In this document: piece after piece, positions 8,580-17,073 of the stretch
Layout of the letters: every line of letters starts with the position of its first letter
Numbering within the stretch: the first letter of the stretch is position 1
Assembly (NCBI RefSeq): GCF_049723905.1
Contig: NZ_JBJKFD010000001.1
Coordinates: forward strand, 3,968,001 to 4,032,000
Length of the DNA stretch: 64,000 nucleotides
Origin: G963665185 sp049723905
Lineage (GTDB): Bacteria > Desulfobacterota > Desulfovibrionia > Desulfovibrionales > Desulfovibrionaceae
Direction of reading: 5' to 3'
Position numbers and translations under genes: made by a program
The notes under the pieces: model-generated
The model's input: the letters and a program-made list of their open reading frames with translations, nothing else
Database searches by the model: none
What the model was told of the DNA's origin: nothing

Positions 8580-9953
8580 ATGGCTGAAAGTGAAAGAAAA
8601 TCAATGGGCGTTATCGACCTGACCCTGTTTTCCGTCTGCGCAGTACTGGTCATCGATACACTCACGGCTTCCGCGTCCATAGGCCCTTCCTCCATCACCT
8701 GGTGGCTGGTCACTTTTATTTTGTTTGTCGTGCCGTATGGCATGATCTCCTCCGAACTGGGGACCGCCTGGCCCGGAGAGGGCGGCATCTACGACTGGGT
8801 CAAGCGGGCCTACGGGGACCGCTGGGCCGTACGCACCACCTGGTTCTATTGGATCAACGTGGCCTTGTGGATGCCCGCCGTGTACATCATGTTCGCCGGA
8901 ATGTTCAGCCGTCTGTTCGCCCCGAACCTGAGCCTTTGGGCCCAGATAGGCATAGGGATCGGACTCACCTGGATTACGGTGTGGTTCTGCAACATTTCCG
9001 TGGATGTGGGCAAACTCATTCCCAACCTCGGGGCCGTTGCCAAGGTCGTCATCATCCTCGTGCTGGGCGGCGGCGGATTCTATCTGGCCAATTCGCAGGG
9101 CATGGCCAACGAAATCACCCTGTCTTCCATGATTCCTTCCCTGGATTCCGGGCTGGCCTTTCTGCCGGCCATTGTCTTTAATCTCATGGGCTTCGAACTG
9201 GTCGCCTGCATGGGCGACGAAATCCGCAATCCCAAGCGGGATACACCCCGGTCCATTTTTGCCGCGGCCGGAACTGTTACGTTTCTCTACATTCTCGGGA
9301 CCATTGGTATTCTGATGGCCCTGCCCGTGGAAGACATCGGCCTGGTAGGCGGCATTGTGGACACGCTCAAGGTCGTGTTCGGCGAATCGTCCAGCCTGGT
9401 CTGGATCATAGGCACCCTGGCCCTGTTCACTTTCGTCACCAACATGGTGACCTGGTGCATGGGAGCCAACCGGGCTGCGGCCGAAGCCGCTACCGATGGC
9501 GAGCTCCCGGCCCTGTTTGCGAAAATCAATTCCAATGGCGCGCCTGTCGGTGCCAACATCATCACCGGCATGGTCTCGTCCGTGGTCATGGTCTGCTATG
9601 GCTTTTTTGCCGCAGGCAACGACGAATTGTTCTGGACGTTGTTCGCGTTTTCTTCGGTTATCTTCCTGTTTCCCTATTTGTTCATGTTTCCCGCGTTTCT
9701 CCGGCTGCGCCGTACGGAACCCGATGCCCACCGGCCCTTCAGGGTTCCCGGCGGCAAGGGGGTTGCCCTGTGGTGCACAATCGTTCCCAGCCTGTTCGTT
9801 ATCCAGGCGGTCATTCTGTTTATCTTCCCGGATCTTCCGCTCGGCAAGGTGGACTGGAGCTATTCGTTGCCCGTTCTTTTGGGCATAGCCCTGACCGTCG
9901 GTGTCGGCGAGGTCATCGTCAACCGGGCGGCATCCCAGAAGAGGGCTGCCTAG
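8580..9953 (+). CDS. aguD: APC-family permease, probable agmatine/putrescine antiporter
   Basis: 457 residues with about twelve hydrophobic membrane segments. The first helix region (DLTLFSVCAVLVIDTLTASASIG) and GTAWPGEGGIYDWVKRAYG are typical of amino acid-polyamine-organocation (APC) antiporters. In agmatine deiminase operons this position is held by the agmatine/putrescine exchanger, which brings agmatine in and lets putrescine out at no energy cost; that role is inferred from context. CGGAGG lies ten bases before the ATG. A glutamate/GABA-type or other amino acid antiporter would look similar. Confidence 0.85.
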   Translation: MAESERKSMGVIDLTLFSVCAVLVIDTLTASASIGPSSITWWLVTFILFVVPYGMISSELGTAWPGEGGIYDWVKRAYGDRWAVRTTWFYWINVALWMPAVYIMFAGMFSRLFAPNLSLWAQIGIGIGLTWITVWFCNISVDVGKLIPNLGAVAKVVIILVLGGGGFYLANSQGMANEITLSSMIPSLDSGLAFLPAIVFNLMGFELVACMGDEIRNPKRDTPRSIFAAAGTVTFLYILGTIGILMALPVEDIGLVGGIVDTLKVVFGESSSLVWIIGTLALFTFVTNMVTWCMGANRAAAEAATDGELPALFAKINSNGAPVGANIITGMVSSVVMVCYGFFAAGNDELFWTLFAFSSVIFLFPYLFMFPAFLRLRRTEPDAHRPFRVPGGKGVALWCTIVPSLFVIQAVILFIFPDLPLGKVDWSYSLPVLLGIALTVGVGEVIVNRAASQKRAA

Positions 9954-10012
9954 AAGCTGGGCGAAGAACAGAGACGAGTACATAGACTGAACAACATAAT
10001 GGAGAAAATATC

Positions 10013-11116
10013 ATGACAGCTACATATACCACTACTCCTCGCGAAGACGGCTTCCGTATGCCCGGCGAATTTGAACCCCACGATGGCTGCTGGCTTATCT
10101 GGCCGGAGCGTCCCGACAACTGGCGCTGGGGAGCCAAGCCCGCCCAGGAAAGTTTTGCTGCCGTGGCCGCAGCCATTGCCAAGAGCGAACCGGTCCGCGT
10201 GGCCGTGTCCACGGCCCAGTATCAGAATGCCCGCCACATGCTGCCCGATGACGTGCAGGTGGTGGAGATGGCCACGAACGATTCCTGGGTGCGCGATTGC
10301 GGGCCGACCTTTGTAATAGACGACAAGGGCAACCGCCGCGGGATAGACTGGGACTTCAATGCCTGGGGCGGCCTGCACAGCGGCCTGTATTTCCCCTGGG
10401 ACCTGGACGACCAGGTGGCCGGAAAGGTTCTCGAATTTGAACGTGCCGGACGCTACAAGGCGCCCATCGTGCTGGAGGGCGGTTCCATCCATTGCGACGG
10501 GGAGGGCACGCTTCTGGTGACCGAGGAATGCCTGCTGCATCCCAACCGCAATCCCGACCTGAGCCGTGAGGAAATAGAGCAGGTGTTGCGCGATTACCTG
10601 AACGTGGACCGCATCATCTGGATACCAAATGGCGTGTACAACGACGAGACCGACGGCCACGTGGACAACCTGTGCTGCTTTGTCCGGCCCGGCGTGGTGC
10701 TGCTTACCTGGACCGACGACGAGAACGATCCCCAGTACGCCATTTCCAAGGCTGCCAAAGAAGTGTTGGAAAACGCCGTGGATGCCAAGGGCCGCAAGCT
10801 GGAAGTGCACACCATCCATCAGCCCGGCCCCATCTTCATCAGCGAGGAGGAATCCCGGGGCGTGGACGCGGTGGACGGTACTTTGCCGCGTGTGGCGGGC
10901 GACCGTCTGGCCGGCTCCTATGTAAACTTCTACATTGCCAGCTCGCGTATCGTCTTCCCGTTGCTCGATGCAAAGTGGGACGAACAGGCCAAAACCAAGC
11001 TGCAGGAGCTGTTTCCCGAACGCGAGATTGTAGGCGTGCCTGCCCGCGAGATTCTTTTGGGTGGCGGCAACGTTCATTGCATCACCCAGCAGGTTCCGAA
11101 GCCTCAGGTCCGCTAG
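10013..11116 (+). CDS. aguA: Agmatine deiminase
   Basis: 367 residues, guanidine-modifying enzyme superfamily (pentein fold), close to the family's usual length. It hydrolyses agmatine to N-carbamoylputrescine and ammonia in the cytoplasm. Seen in the sequence: N-terminal MPGEFEPHDGCWLIWPERPDNW, the conserved NDSWVRDCGPTF segment, the catalytic His in ETDGHVDN near 215, and the nucleophilic Cys in GGGNVHCITQQ near 356. It follows the permease by 59 bases and is followed by carbamate kinase after 13 bases. A good Shine-Dalgarno (GGAGAAAATATC) precedes the ATG. Confidence 0.96.
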   Translation: MTATYTTTPREDGFRMPGEFEPHDGCWLIWPERPDNWRWGAKPAQESFAAVAAAIAKSEPVRVAVSTAQYQNARHMLPDDVQVVEMATNDSWVRDCGPTFVIDDKGNRRGIDWDFNAWGGLHSGLYFPWDLDDQVAGKVLEFERAGRYKAPIVLEGGSIHCDGEGTLLVTEECLLHPNRNPDLSREEIEQVLRDYLNVDRIIWIPNGVYNDETDGHVDNLCCFVRPGVVLLTWTDDENDPQYAISKAAKEVLENAVDAKGRKLEVHTIHQPGPIFISEEESRGVDAVDGTLPRVAGDRLAGSYVNFYIASSRIVFPLLDAKWDEQAKTKLQELFPEREIVGVPAREILLGGGNVHCITQQVPKPQVR

Positions 11117-11129
11117 AGGGGTGGCACGC

Positions 11130-12068
11130 ATGCGAGTCATCGTAGCTTTGGGCGGAAACGCCCTGTTGCAGCGGGGACAGGCCATGAATACGGAAACGCA
11201 GCGCGCCAACGTGCGCGTTGCCGCTTCCGCGCTGGCAAAGGTCGCGCAGTCTCACGAATTGATAATCAGCCATGGCAACGGCCCGCAGGTGGGGCTTCTG
11301 GCCTTGCAGGCGGAGGCGATGAGCGAGACGCCCGAGGACTGGCCGCTGGATGTTCTCGGCGCGCAGACCGAGGGGATGATCGGCTATCTCATAGAGCAGG
11401 AAATGGGCAACTGCCTTCCGCAGCGCGGGTTTGCCACCCTGTTGACCCAGGTACAGGTGGATGCCGAGGACAAGGCCTTTGCCGATCCTGAAAAATTCAT
11501 CGGGCCGGTCTACACCGAAGCAGCGGCCCGGGAGCTGGCCGAGAAACACGGTTGGGCGGTCAAGCCCGACGGCGAGTATTGGCGGCGGGTTGTTCCTTCG
11601 CCACGGCCCAAGCGGATATTTGAACTGGATACCATTAAAATCCTTTTGGAAAACGACATCATCGTCATTTGCGCCGGGGGAGGCGGAATTCCCACCATGT
11701 ACGGTCCGGATGGCAACCTGCACGGCGTGGAGGCGGTGATTGACAAGGACAGGCTGAGTTCGCTGCTGGCAAAGGAACTCAACGTCGACGTGTTCGTCAT
11801 GCTGACCGATGTGCGCGGGGTGTACACGGACTGGGGCAAGCCTGGTGCCTGCCCGCTCCGTTCCATTTCGCCCGCGGACCTGGAGGCCTACGATTTCGCT
11901 TCCGGTTCCATGGGGCCGAAAATCGAATCGGCCTGCGAATTTGTCCGGGCCACGGGCAAGCGGGCCGCCATAGGCTCCCTGTGCGATCTGGAAGATATCG
12001 TGGCCGGAAAGGCCGGAACCAGTGTCGTTCCCGATTGTCCGGAGCCTGTCTGGTATTCCGTCCCGTAA
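11130..12068 (+). CDS. aguC: Carbamate kinase
   Basis: 312 residues, amino acid kinase family. It converts carbamoyl phosphate and ADP to ATP, carbonate and ammonia, so it is the ATP-yielding last step of the agmatine pathway. Landmarks: N-terminal IVALGGNALL, the ISHGNGPQVG segment, ICAGGGGIP, and DKDRLSSLLAKEL. I start at 11130 (ATG shortly after AGAGGGGTGG); the longer frame beginning at 11061 runs back into aguA. It is the last structural gene of the operon, closed by a hairpin at 12109-12146. Confidence 0.95.
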   Translation: MRVIVALGGNALLQRGQAMNTETQRANVRVAASALAKVAQSHELIISHGNGPQVGLLALQAEAMSETPEDWPLDVLGAQTEGMIGYLIEQEMGNCLPQRGFATLLTQVQVDAEDKAFADPEKFIGPVYTEAAARELAEKHGWAVKPDGEYWRRVVPSPRPKRIFELDTIKILLENDIIVICAGGGGIPTMYGPDGNLHGVEAVIDKDRLSSLLAKELNVDVFVMLTDVRGVYTDWGKPGACPLRSISPADLEAYDFASGSMGPKIESACEFVRATGKRAAIGSLCDLEDIVAGKAGTSVVPDCPEPVWYSVP

Positions 12069-12108
12069 TGCCCTCATACACCCTTCCGTTCAGCCTTCCT
12101 TGAACGGC

Positions 12109-12146
12109 GGCCTGCGTCCCCAGTCATCTTCTGGGGGACGCAGGCC
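12109..12146 (+). terminator. Hairpin after carbamate kinase gene
   Basis: GGCCTGCGTCCCCAG (12109-12123) pairs with CTGGGGGACGCAGGCC (12131-12146), with one bulged base. No T run follows directly, so termination may be partial and the downstream regulator may be read through. Confidence 0.55.
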
Positions 12147-12301
12147 AGGGTGGAGGACGGGAAAACCAGCAAGTCCAGTTTTCCCGTGCCGTTTTTTTTC
12201 TTCCCTTTGCGGAAGTCGCGGACGTTGTTTCGCAGGATGGCGTGTGTATTGCCAATCCTCGCATATGGTGTTCTGATAGCCCCATGTTTCGGAGCAACAG
12301 C

Positions 12302-13351
12302 ATGAAACCGAGCACCCCGGACGCCAGAGCCGCACGACATCTCAATGCCTCCGGAATGAGAACCTTTCCCATGATCCGGGGAGCTGCCGCCGCGGGGCTG
12401 ACCCGTCTTCTGGGCAGGGATTCCACCGAGGAAGTGCTGCGCAAGCTGGGCCTTCCACTCAAGATGGTCGAGGACAGACACCAGGAAATTCCGCTTTCCC
12501 TGTTTCTCGAACTGCTCAATCATGTGGTGGAGGTTACGGGCAACGACGCGCTCGGCTTGCAGCTGGGCGTGCGCAGCACCTTGGATCAATTGGGGCTGCT
12601 CGGCTACATAATGCGCAATTCCACCACTCTGGTCGCGGCATTGCGCCGTCTGGAACGCTTTTATAATTTTCATCAGCAGGGCGCGCGCATCTTTCTCAAA
12701 ACCGAGCCGGAACACATTCTTCTCGGATACGGCATTGTGGCGTCCAACACTCCCAACCACAGACAGGACGTGGAAATGACCATTGCCAGCTGTTTCGCCT
12801 TTGTGAACCAGCTGGTGGACGATTCCGTGTACCCGAAGCAGGTTTGGTTTGAACATGCCGAACCGGAATCCAGTACGGCGCAGCACCGTCTCTTTCGTTG
12901 TCCGGTCCTGTTCAACCAGCCGCTCAATGCCCTGCTGTACCGGCACGATACCTTTTTGCGTCCCGTGCCCGGGGCGGACCAGCGCTTGTTGTTGATCCTC
13001 GAGGACTATATGGGGCGCATCCTGACGGAACTGCCCGACGACAGGGATCTGCCCGGCATTGTGGAATATCACGTTTCCAACATGCTGCGGGGCGGGTCGC
13101 CGGACATGGCCTCTGTGGCCCGGCTGTTGGGCATGTCGCAGCGCACCCTGTGCAGGCGTCTGGAAGAATATAATTTTTCCTTCCGCGATATCGTGGCCAA
13201 CACGCGTATGCGCATAGCCATGGAGTATCTCCGCGAGTCCAAACTTCCTATTACGGAAATAGCTCTTCTGCTCGGCTACTCGGGCCCCAGTTCGTTCATC
13301 CACGCCTTCCAGCGCTGGACGGGCGACACGCCCAACGCCTATCGAAAATAG
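12302..13351 (+). CDS. AraC-family regulator with Arabinose_bd-type N-terminal domain
   Basis: 349 residues. The N-terminal 200 residues match the general pattern of the ligand domain found in OruR/ArgR-like AraC proteins, with LGLQLGVRSTLDQLGLLGYIM as a recognisable stretch. The C-terminal 100 residues hold the double helix-turn-helix (SVARLLGMSQRTLCRRLEEY, then ITEIALLLGYSGPSSFIHAF), with the closing RWTGDTPNAYR motif. Regulators of this type often respond to arginine, ornithine or related amines, so control of the adjacent agmatine operon is likely but inferred. The start at 12302 has CGGAG about 8 bases upstream; ATGs at 12284 and 12242 are less well placed. Confidence 0.88.
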   Translation: MKPSTPDARAARHLNASGMRTFPMIRGAAAAGLTRLLGRDSTEEVLRKLGLPLKMVEDRHQEIPLSLFLELLNHVVEVTGNDALGLQLGVRSTLDQLGLLGYIMRNSTTLVAALRRLERFYNFHQQGARIFLKTEPEHILLGYGIVASNTPNHRQDVEMTIASCFAFVNQLVDDSVYPKQVWFEHAEPESSTAQHRLFRCPVLFNQPLNALLYRHDTFLRPVPGADQRLLLILEDYMGRILTELPDDRDLPGIVEYHVSNMLRGGSPDMASVARLLGMSQRTLCRRLEEYNFSFRDIVANTRMRIAMEYLRESKLPITEIALLLGYSGPSSFIHAFQRWTGDTPNAYRK

Positions 13352-13440
13352 TCGCAGCTCCCTTTGTCTCCCTGCTGGCCTTTTTCCGGCAACGCGTTTG
13401 TTATCAAAGACAATCGTGCCTGGGTTTTGCTTCACGCAGC

Positions 13441-13470
13441 AAAAAAAAACGACCCCGTCCGGGGCCGTTT
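13441..13470 (-). terminator. Rho-independent terminator of the TRAP-gntR operon
   Basis: Read on the minus strand, AACGGCCCC and GGGGTCGTT form a 9-bp stem with one G-T pair and are followed by a run of nine T. It lies 40 bases beyond the stop of the membrane protein gene. Confidence 0.85.
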
Positions 13471-13510
13471 CAGGCTGCCAGTTTGAAGCAATGGGATGGA
13501 GAGTTGCTCT

Positions 13511-14221
13511 TTATTGGGGTGCCCTGGACAGGTTTTCGCTGCTGTTTGCGGATTGAGCTGCAAAGGAAAGGATAACACCCAATGCTATGCCGAGGATGGC
13601 GGCAAACAATACCCGCAGATAGGGAGGCAGGAGGAATGTTATGGTGTGGGCCGGAATCCACCAGAAGATGATTGTTTTTTTGAAAACAAACCCCCACATG
13701 ATATCCCAGTCTATTTCACGGAACATCTGGGGCATGTTGGGCTTGGTTGTAAGGTAGCGCACCACGGAGCCTCCTGTGTGGGCAATGTGGTTGTCGGCAA
13801 TTTTATGCAGCACCATCATTACAGGAGCCCAAACAAGGTTCATGGTGGCGCTGGTGGCAAACGCCAGCACAATGGACATGAAGCTCAGCGAATCGCCGGG
13901 CTTGGTTTGTGCGCCAAAGGTCTTGAGCAGGGGCCATGCGCCCGATGAAAAAATTGTGAACGCGATGTAGATTCCCATACCGAGCACGCCCCAGGTGACG
14001 GCACGGGCCAGCACGCCAAAGCCGCGCTTGTAATAGGAACCTGTCTTGAGCCGCAGGGCCAAACATTCTCCGAATGTAGCCAGAATGGCAAACTTGACGA
14101 AGCTGGAGAAGTACGGCCAGGTTTTGGTCCAGGCTTTGAAGGAAGCAATGGCCCCAGGCTTTAACGCCAGGGCGACCAGAATGACCATGATGGCTATTAC
14201 GAGATAGTCTTTTTTCTTCAT
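13511..14221 (-). CDS. Membrane protein of unknown function, possibly Mpv17-like
   Basis: 236 residues with about five hydrophobic segments. I do not recognise it with certainty. The C-terminal part (KKTIIFWWIPAHTITFLLPP followed by YLRVLFAAILGIALG) resembles the closing signature of Mpv17/PMP22 proteins, where a Trp-Pro-rich helix is followed by a short loop and an R-containing helix, but this is a pattern impression only. It starts three bases after the stop of the GntR regulator gene and is the last gene of the TRAP operon, so it may take part in handling the imported substrate or its product. It could also be a product exporter. Confidence 0.6.
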   Translation of the reverse strand: MKKKDYLVIAIMVILVALALKPGAIASFKAWTKTWPYFSSFVKFAILATFGECLALRLKTGSYYKRGFGVLARAVTWGVLGMGIYIAFTIFSSGAWPLLKTFGAQTKPGDSLSFMSIVLAFATSATMNLVWAPVMMVLHKIADNHIAHTGGSVVRYLTTKPNMPQMFREIDWDIMWGFVFKKTIIFWWIPAHTITFLLPPYLRVLFAAILGIALGVILSFAAQSANSSENLSRAPQ

Positions 14222-14224
14222 GTC

Positions 14225-14971
14225 TTATTCTCTGAGGTTTGAATTCGCCACTTCCCGAAATTTTTCTTCGAGCTTGCACATTTCGCGTTTCAGCTCGGCC
14301 ACATGAATGAACATACGTTCGTATGCGTCCTGGGCCGAGTGCGAGGCTATGGCGTTGAATATGGATTCATGAAACGAGTCATCGTGTATGTCTTGGTCCA
14401 GATCGACGAGTGTGTTGATGAACAATTGCGTGAATTTCATCATTGCGCGCATGTTCATGGCAAAATAGATATTTTTGCTGCACACGGCGATGTAGTTGTG
14501 GAATTCCGACGCATGCTCAATGGCAATAGCGCGATTCGGCGCCGAGGCGGTTTTTTCAAGAAGACGGGCAAAAGTACGGATTTCTCCCGGCGTGGCGGAC
14601 ATGGCCGCTGCTCTCGCGCATTCCGGTTCTATGATCATACGTGCGTTGCACAGGTCGGCAACCGGCATCTGGCCCATGGAAATGAGATCTCCGAGAAGCT
14701 CCCCCGCTTTGGAGCTTTGCAGGATGTCCTTGACAAACGTGCCGCCTCCTACACCGCGTTTGGCTTCCAGGTATCCCTGTGCCTTCAGCACTGTAAGGGC
14801 TTCCCGAACCAACGGACGGCTTACGTTCAACTGTGTTGCAAGTTCTTCCTCTCGGGGAAGCGCATCGCCTACCTTGTAGGTTTGCAACAGAATTTCACGC
14901 TTGATCAAGGCAACTACATTTTCAAAACGTCTGCTTGTCTGTTTCTTGGGGGAACTGTTCTTCTTATTCAT
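14225..14971 (-). CDS. GntR-family transcriptional regulator, FadR subfamily
   Basis: 248 residues. An N-terminal winged helix (about 16-85, GDALPREEELATQLNVSRPLVREALTVLKAQGYLEAKRGVGGGTF in outline) is followed by a helical FCD ligand domain (about 105-235) with metal/ligand-type residues such as Asp-Leu-Cys-Asn-Ala-Arg and His residues in EFHNYI and FHESIF. FCD members usually bind a carboxylic acid and repress uptake and catabolic genes. It is co-transcribed with the TRAP genes (81-base gap) and the membrane protein. Candidate operators with the GGT-N3-ACC core are at 18220-18230 and 2808-2820. Confidence 0.92.
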   Translation of the reverse strand: MNKKNSSPKKQTSRRFENVVALIKREILLQTYKVGDALPREEELATQLNVSRPLVREALTVLKAQGYLEAKRGVGGGTFVKDILQSSKAGELLGDLISMGQMPVADLCNARMIIEPECARAAAMSATPGEIRTFARLLEKTASAPNRAIAIEHASEFHNYIAVCSKNIYFAMNMRAMMKFTQLFINTLVDLDQDIHDDSFHESIFNAIASHSAQDAYERMFIHVAELKREMCKLEEKFREVANSNLRE

Positions 14972-15052
14972 ATGTCCTCGTTATCTTGAAAAAACTGCTT
15001 TTATCAATGGTTGGTTAAGGAGGGCACCGTTGTCTGGTGTCCCTCCCAATTG

Positions 15053-16327
15053 TTAGTTCAGAAAATTGGGAAGCCATAACGACAACCACGGTATGTATGT
15101 CACCATTATGAGGCAGATGCCGCACATGATGAGAAAAGGTAGAACAGCCGCGGCTATGTACGTCAATGGTTTCTTGGTCAATCCCATGGAAACGAAAAGG
15201 TTCAGTCCGAATGGAAAGGTCAGGAACCCAAGCTCCACGTTGCATATCATGATAATACCAAACATGACCGGGTCGATGGCGAACATGTCCAGCATGGGTT
15301 TGAATATAGGCGTCAGAACCAGAATTGCCGCCACAATATCCATGACGCAGCCGATGAACAGCAGCAGAACATTGACCATGAGCAGGAACAGGTACTTGTT
15401 GGATACAATGCTCCCGATGAACTGGGCAGCCTGCATGGGCAACTGTTCACGGGTAAGCAGCCAGATGAATGGCATGGCGCAGGCGATGATGAACAACAGT
15501 GCCGATGAAAGCACGGCGGACTGCACCAGAATGTTTTTGAATTTGTTGAGGGTCATGGATTTGTAGATGAATATTTCTACGAACAGGGCGTAAATAACCG
15601 ACACACCGGCAGCTTCCGTGGGGGTGAATATCCCGCTGTAAATGCCGCCGAGTACAATGATCGGCATAAGAAGCCCCCAGGATGCCTTGCCAAAAACAAG
15701 GAGGGTTTCTTTCCAGGAGTAGACTGTTTTAGCGGACCAGCCGAAGCGCTTGGCAAGGATGATGGCGTAACCGCCGAAAAAAAAGACCCGCAAAAAGCCC
15801 GGAACAATACCGGCCATAAACATGTCGCTTACCGAGGTGTCTCCGACCATTGCGTAGAGAACCATGGGAATGGAAGGCGGAATGAGAATGCCCAGTGTGC
15901 CCGCGCTGGTCAGCAGGCCAATGCTGAACTTTTCATCGTACCCGGCCTTGACCAGTGCCGGTATCATGATGCCGCCGATGGCGATAACAGTGGCCGGGCT
16001 GGAGCCGGAAATTGCGGCGAAAAACATGCAGGTAAGAAGACCGGCCAGGGCCAGGCCGCCGGGAATTCTGCCGGTAATGGCCTTCATGGCGTCCACCAGT
16101 ACGGTGGCAATGCGCCCCTCGGCCATGATGTTCCCGGCCAGGATGAAGAAAGGAATGGCCAGAAGCAGAAAGTTGTCCAGGCCGTTGAAAAGTTGCTGGA
16201 CCAGTGTGGTCAAGGGCATTCCCAGAAAAAAATAAACTGCGCCAGCTGTCGTGGCCAAAACAACAATTCCAATAGGTACGGACAGTGACAGCAGAATAAT
16301 GAAGGAGAGTACGAGGAAAATTTCCAT
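15053..16327 (-). CDS. dctM: TRAP transporter large permease DctM
   Basis: 424 residues, about twelve membrane segments, typical length for the DctM subunit. The N-terminal VLSFIILLSLSVPIGIVVLA and the LTCMFFAAISGSSPATVIAIGGIMIPALVKAGYD stretch (given here in outline) are hallmarks of the family. DctM forms the ion-coupled translocation channel in the inner membrane together with DctQ and receives substrate from DctP. It follows dctQ by nine bases. TRAP systems carry organic acids, often hydroxy or keto acids, which fits the catabolic genes across the divergent promoter region. Confidence 0.95.
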   Translation of the reverse strand: MEIFLVLSFIILLSLSVPIGIVVLATTAGAVYFFLGMPLTTLVQQLFNGLDNFLLLAIPFFILAGNIMAEGRIATVLVDAMKAITGRIPGGLALAGLLTCMFFAAISGSSPATVIAIGGIMIPALVKAGYDEKFSIGLLTSAGTLGILIPPSIPMVLYAMVGDTSVSDMFMAGIVPGFLRVFFFGGYAIILAKRFGWSAKTVYSWKETLLVFGKASWGLLMPIIVLGGIYSGIFTPTEAAGVSVIYALFVEIFIYKSMTLNKFKNILVQSAVLSSALLFIIACAMPFIWLLTREQLPMQAAQFIGSIVSNKYLFLLMVNVLLLFIGCVMDIVAAILVLTPIFKPMLDMFAIDPVMFGIIMICNVELGFLTFPFGLNLFVSMGLTKKPLTYIAAAVLPFLIMCGICLIMVTYIPWLSLWLPNFLN

Positions 16328-16336
16328 GCCTGCCCC

Positions 16337-16828
16337 CTAGTTGGCCGCAGCCGGATTTATTGCCAAACGCAGGGACTTGACGGCTTCGCGCAGAAAACGC
16401 CATCCGATGACAATAGTAAAAATAAGGATGGGCATGTAGGCGACCCACATGGGGATTCCAAGGGATGCCGTGCTCATTCCGTATTTGGCGAGCTTGGTGA
16501 CCAGTTTGTAGGCCTGATACGCCACTACAAACATGATGAAGGCGCTGAAAAGGTGGGCAAAGGTCTGAACCACATGTGTAATGCGATCTGGCAAAAAGTG
16601 GATGACCGCATCCATGGTAAAGTGTGCTCCGAACTTTACGGCAAGTCCGGCTCCTGCAAAGGCTGCGAGTATGGTGAGGTACCGCGAGCCCTCGGCCATC
16701 CAGTCGAAGGTTAGGCCAAAAAAGTAGCGGGTAATAACCTGAAAGGTTGTTGCTAGTGCCAGAATGAGGAGTATCCCGCCTACGGACAGTTCCTCAAATA
16801 GCTCGAAATAATTTTTTAACTTTTCCAC
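16337..16828 (-). CDS. dctQ: TRAP transporter small permease DctQ
   Basis: 163 residues with four hydrophobic helices, the normal make-up of DctQ. The first helix region (GGILLILALATTFQVITRYFFG) and the WMAEGSRYLTILAAFAGAGLA stretch are characteristic. It starts with GTG at 16828, supported by GGAG in the preceding bases. It lies downstream of dctP after a gap of 245 bases that contains a strong hairpin, and directly upstream of dctM. Confidence 0.93.
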   Translation of the reverse strand: MEKLKNYFELFEELSVGGILLILALATTFQVITRYFFGLTFDWMAEGSRYLTILAAFAGAGLAVKFGAHFTMDAVIHFLPDRITHVVQTFAHLFSAFIMFVVAYQAYKLVTKLAKYGMSTASLGIPMWVAYMPILIFTIVIGWRFLREAVKSLRLAINPAAAN

Positions 16829-16978
16829 CGCGCATCTCCATAAACGGGTAGTGGTGCCAAATTACACTCCAACACCACAACCCGATGGTTTCATTACGCC
16901 GCCCGAAGTAGTGAACCCGCTGCGGACGGCGTTGGAAAATCCCCCTGCATTCCATCTTCCGTGGTCCCAGCTTTTGTG

Positions 16979-17012
16979 TTTCCCGGAAAAATCCCCTTAT
17001 TTTTCCGGGAAA
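16979..17012 (-). terminator. Attenuating hairpin between dctP and dctQ
   Basis: Perfect 13-bp inverted repeat (TTTCCCGGAAAAA and its complement) with an 8-base loop, in the dctP-dctQ gap. On the minus strand the 5' arm is TTTCCCGGAAAAA and the 3' arm TTTTTCCGGGAAA. It could reduce read-through into dctQM or stabilise the dctP message, so that the binding protein is made in excess, as is common for TRAP operons. Confidence 0.7.
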
Positions 17013-17073
17013 AGCGGGCGGCGTTATGGCTGTAGAGAGGGTGCTTCACTGGTTTCCATCTCGTGTATGCAGG

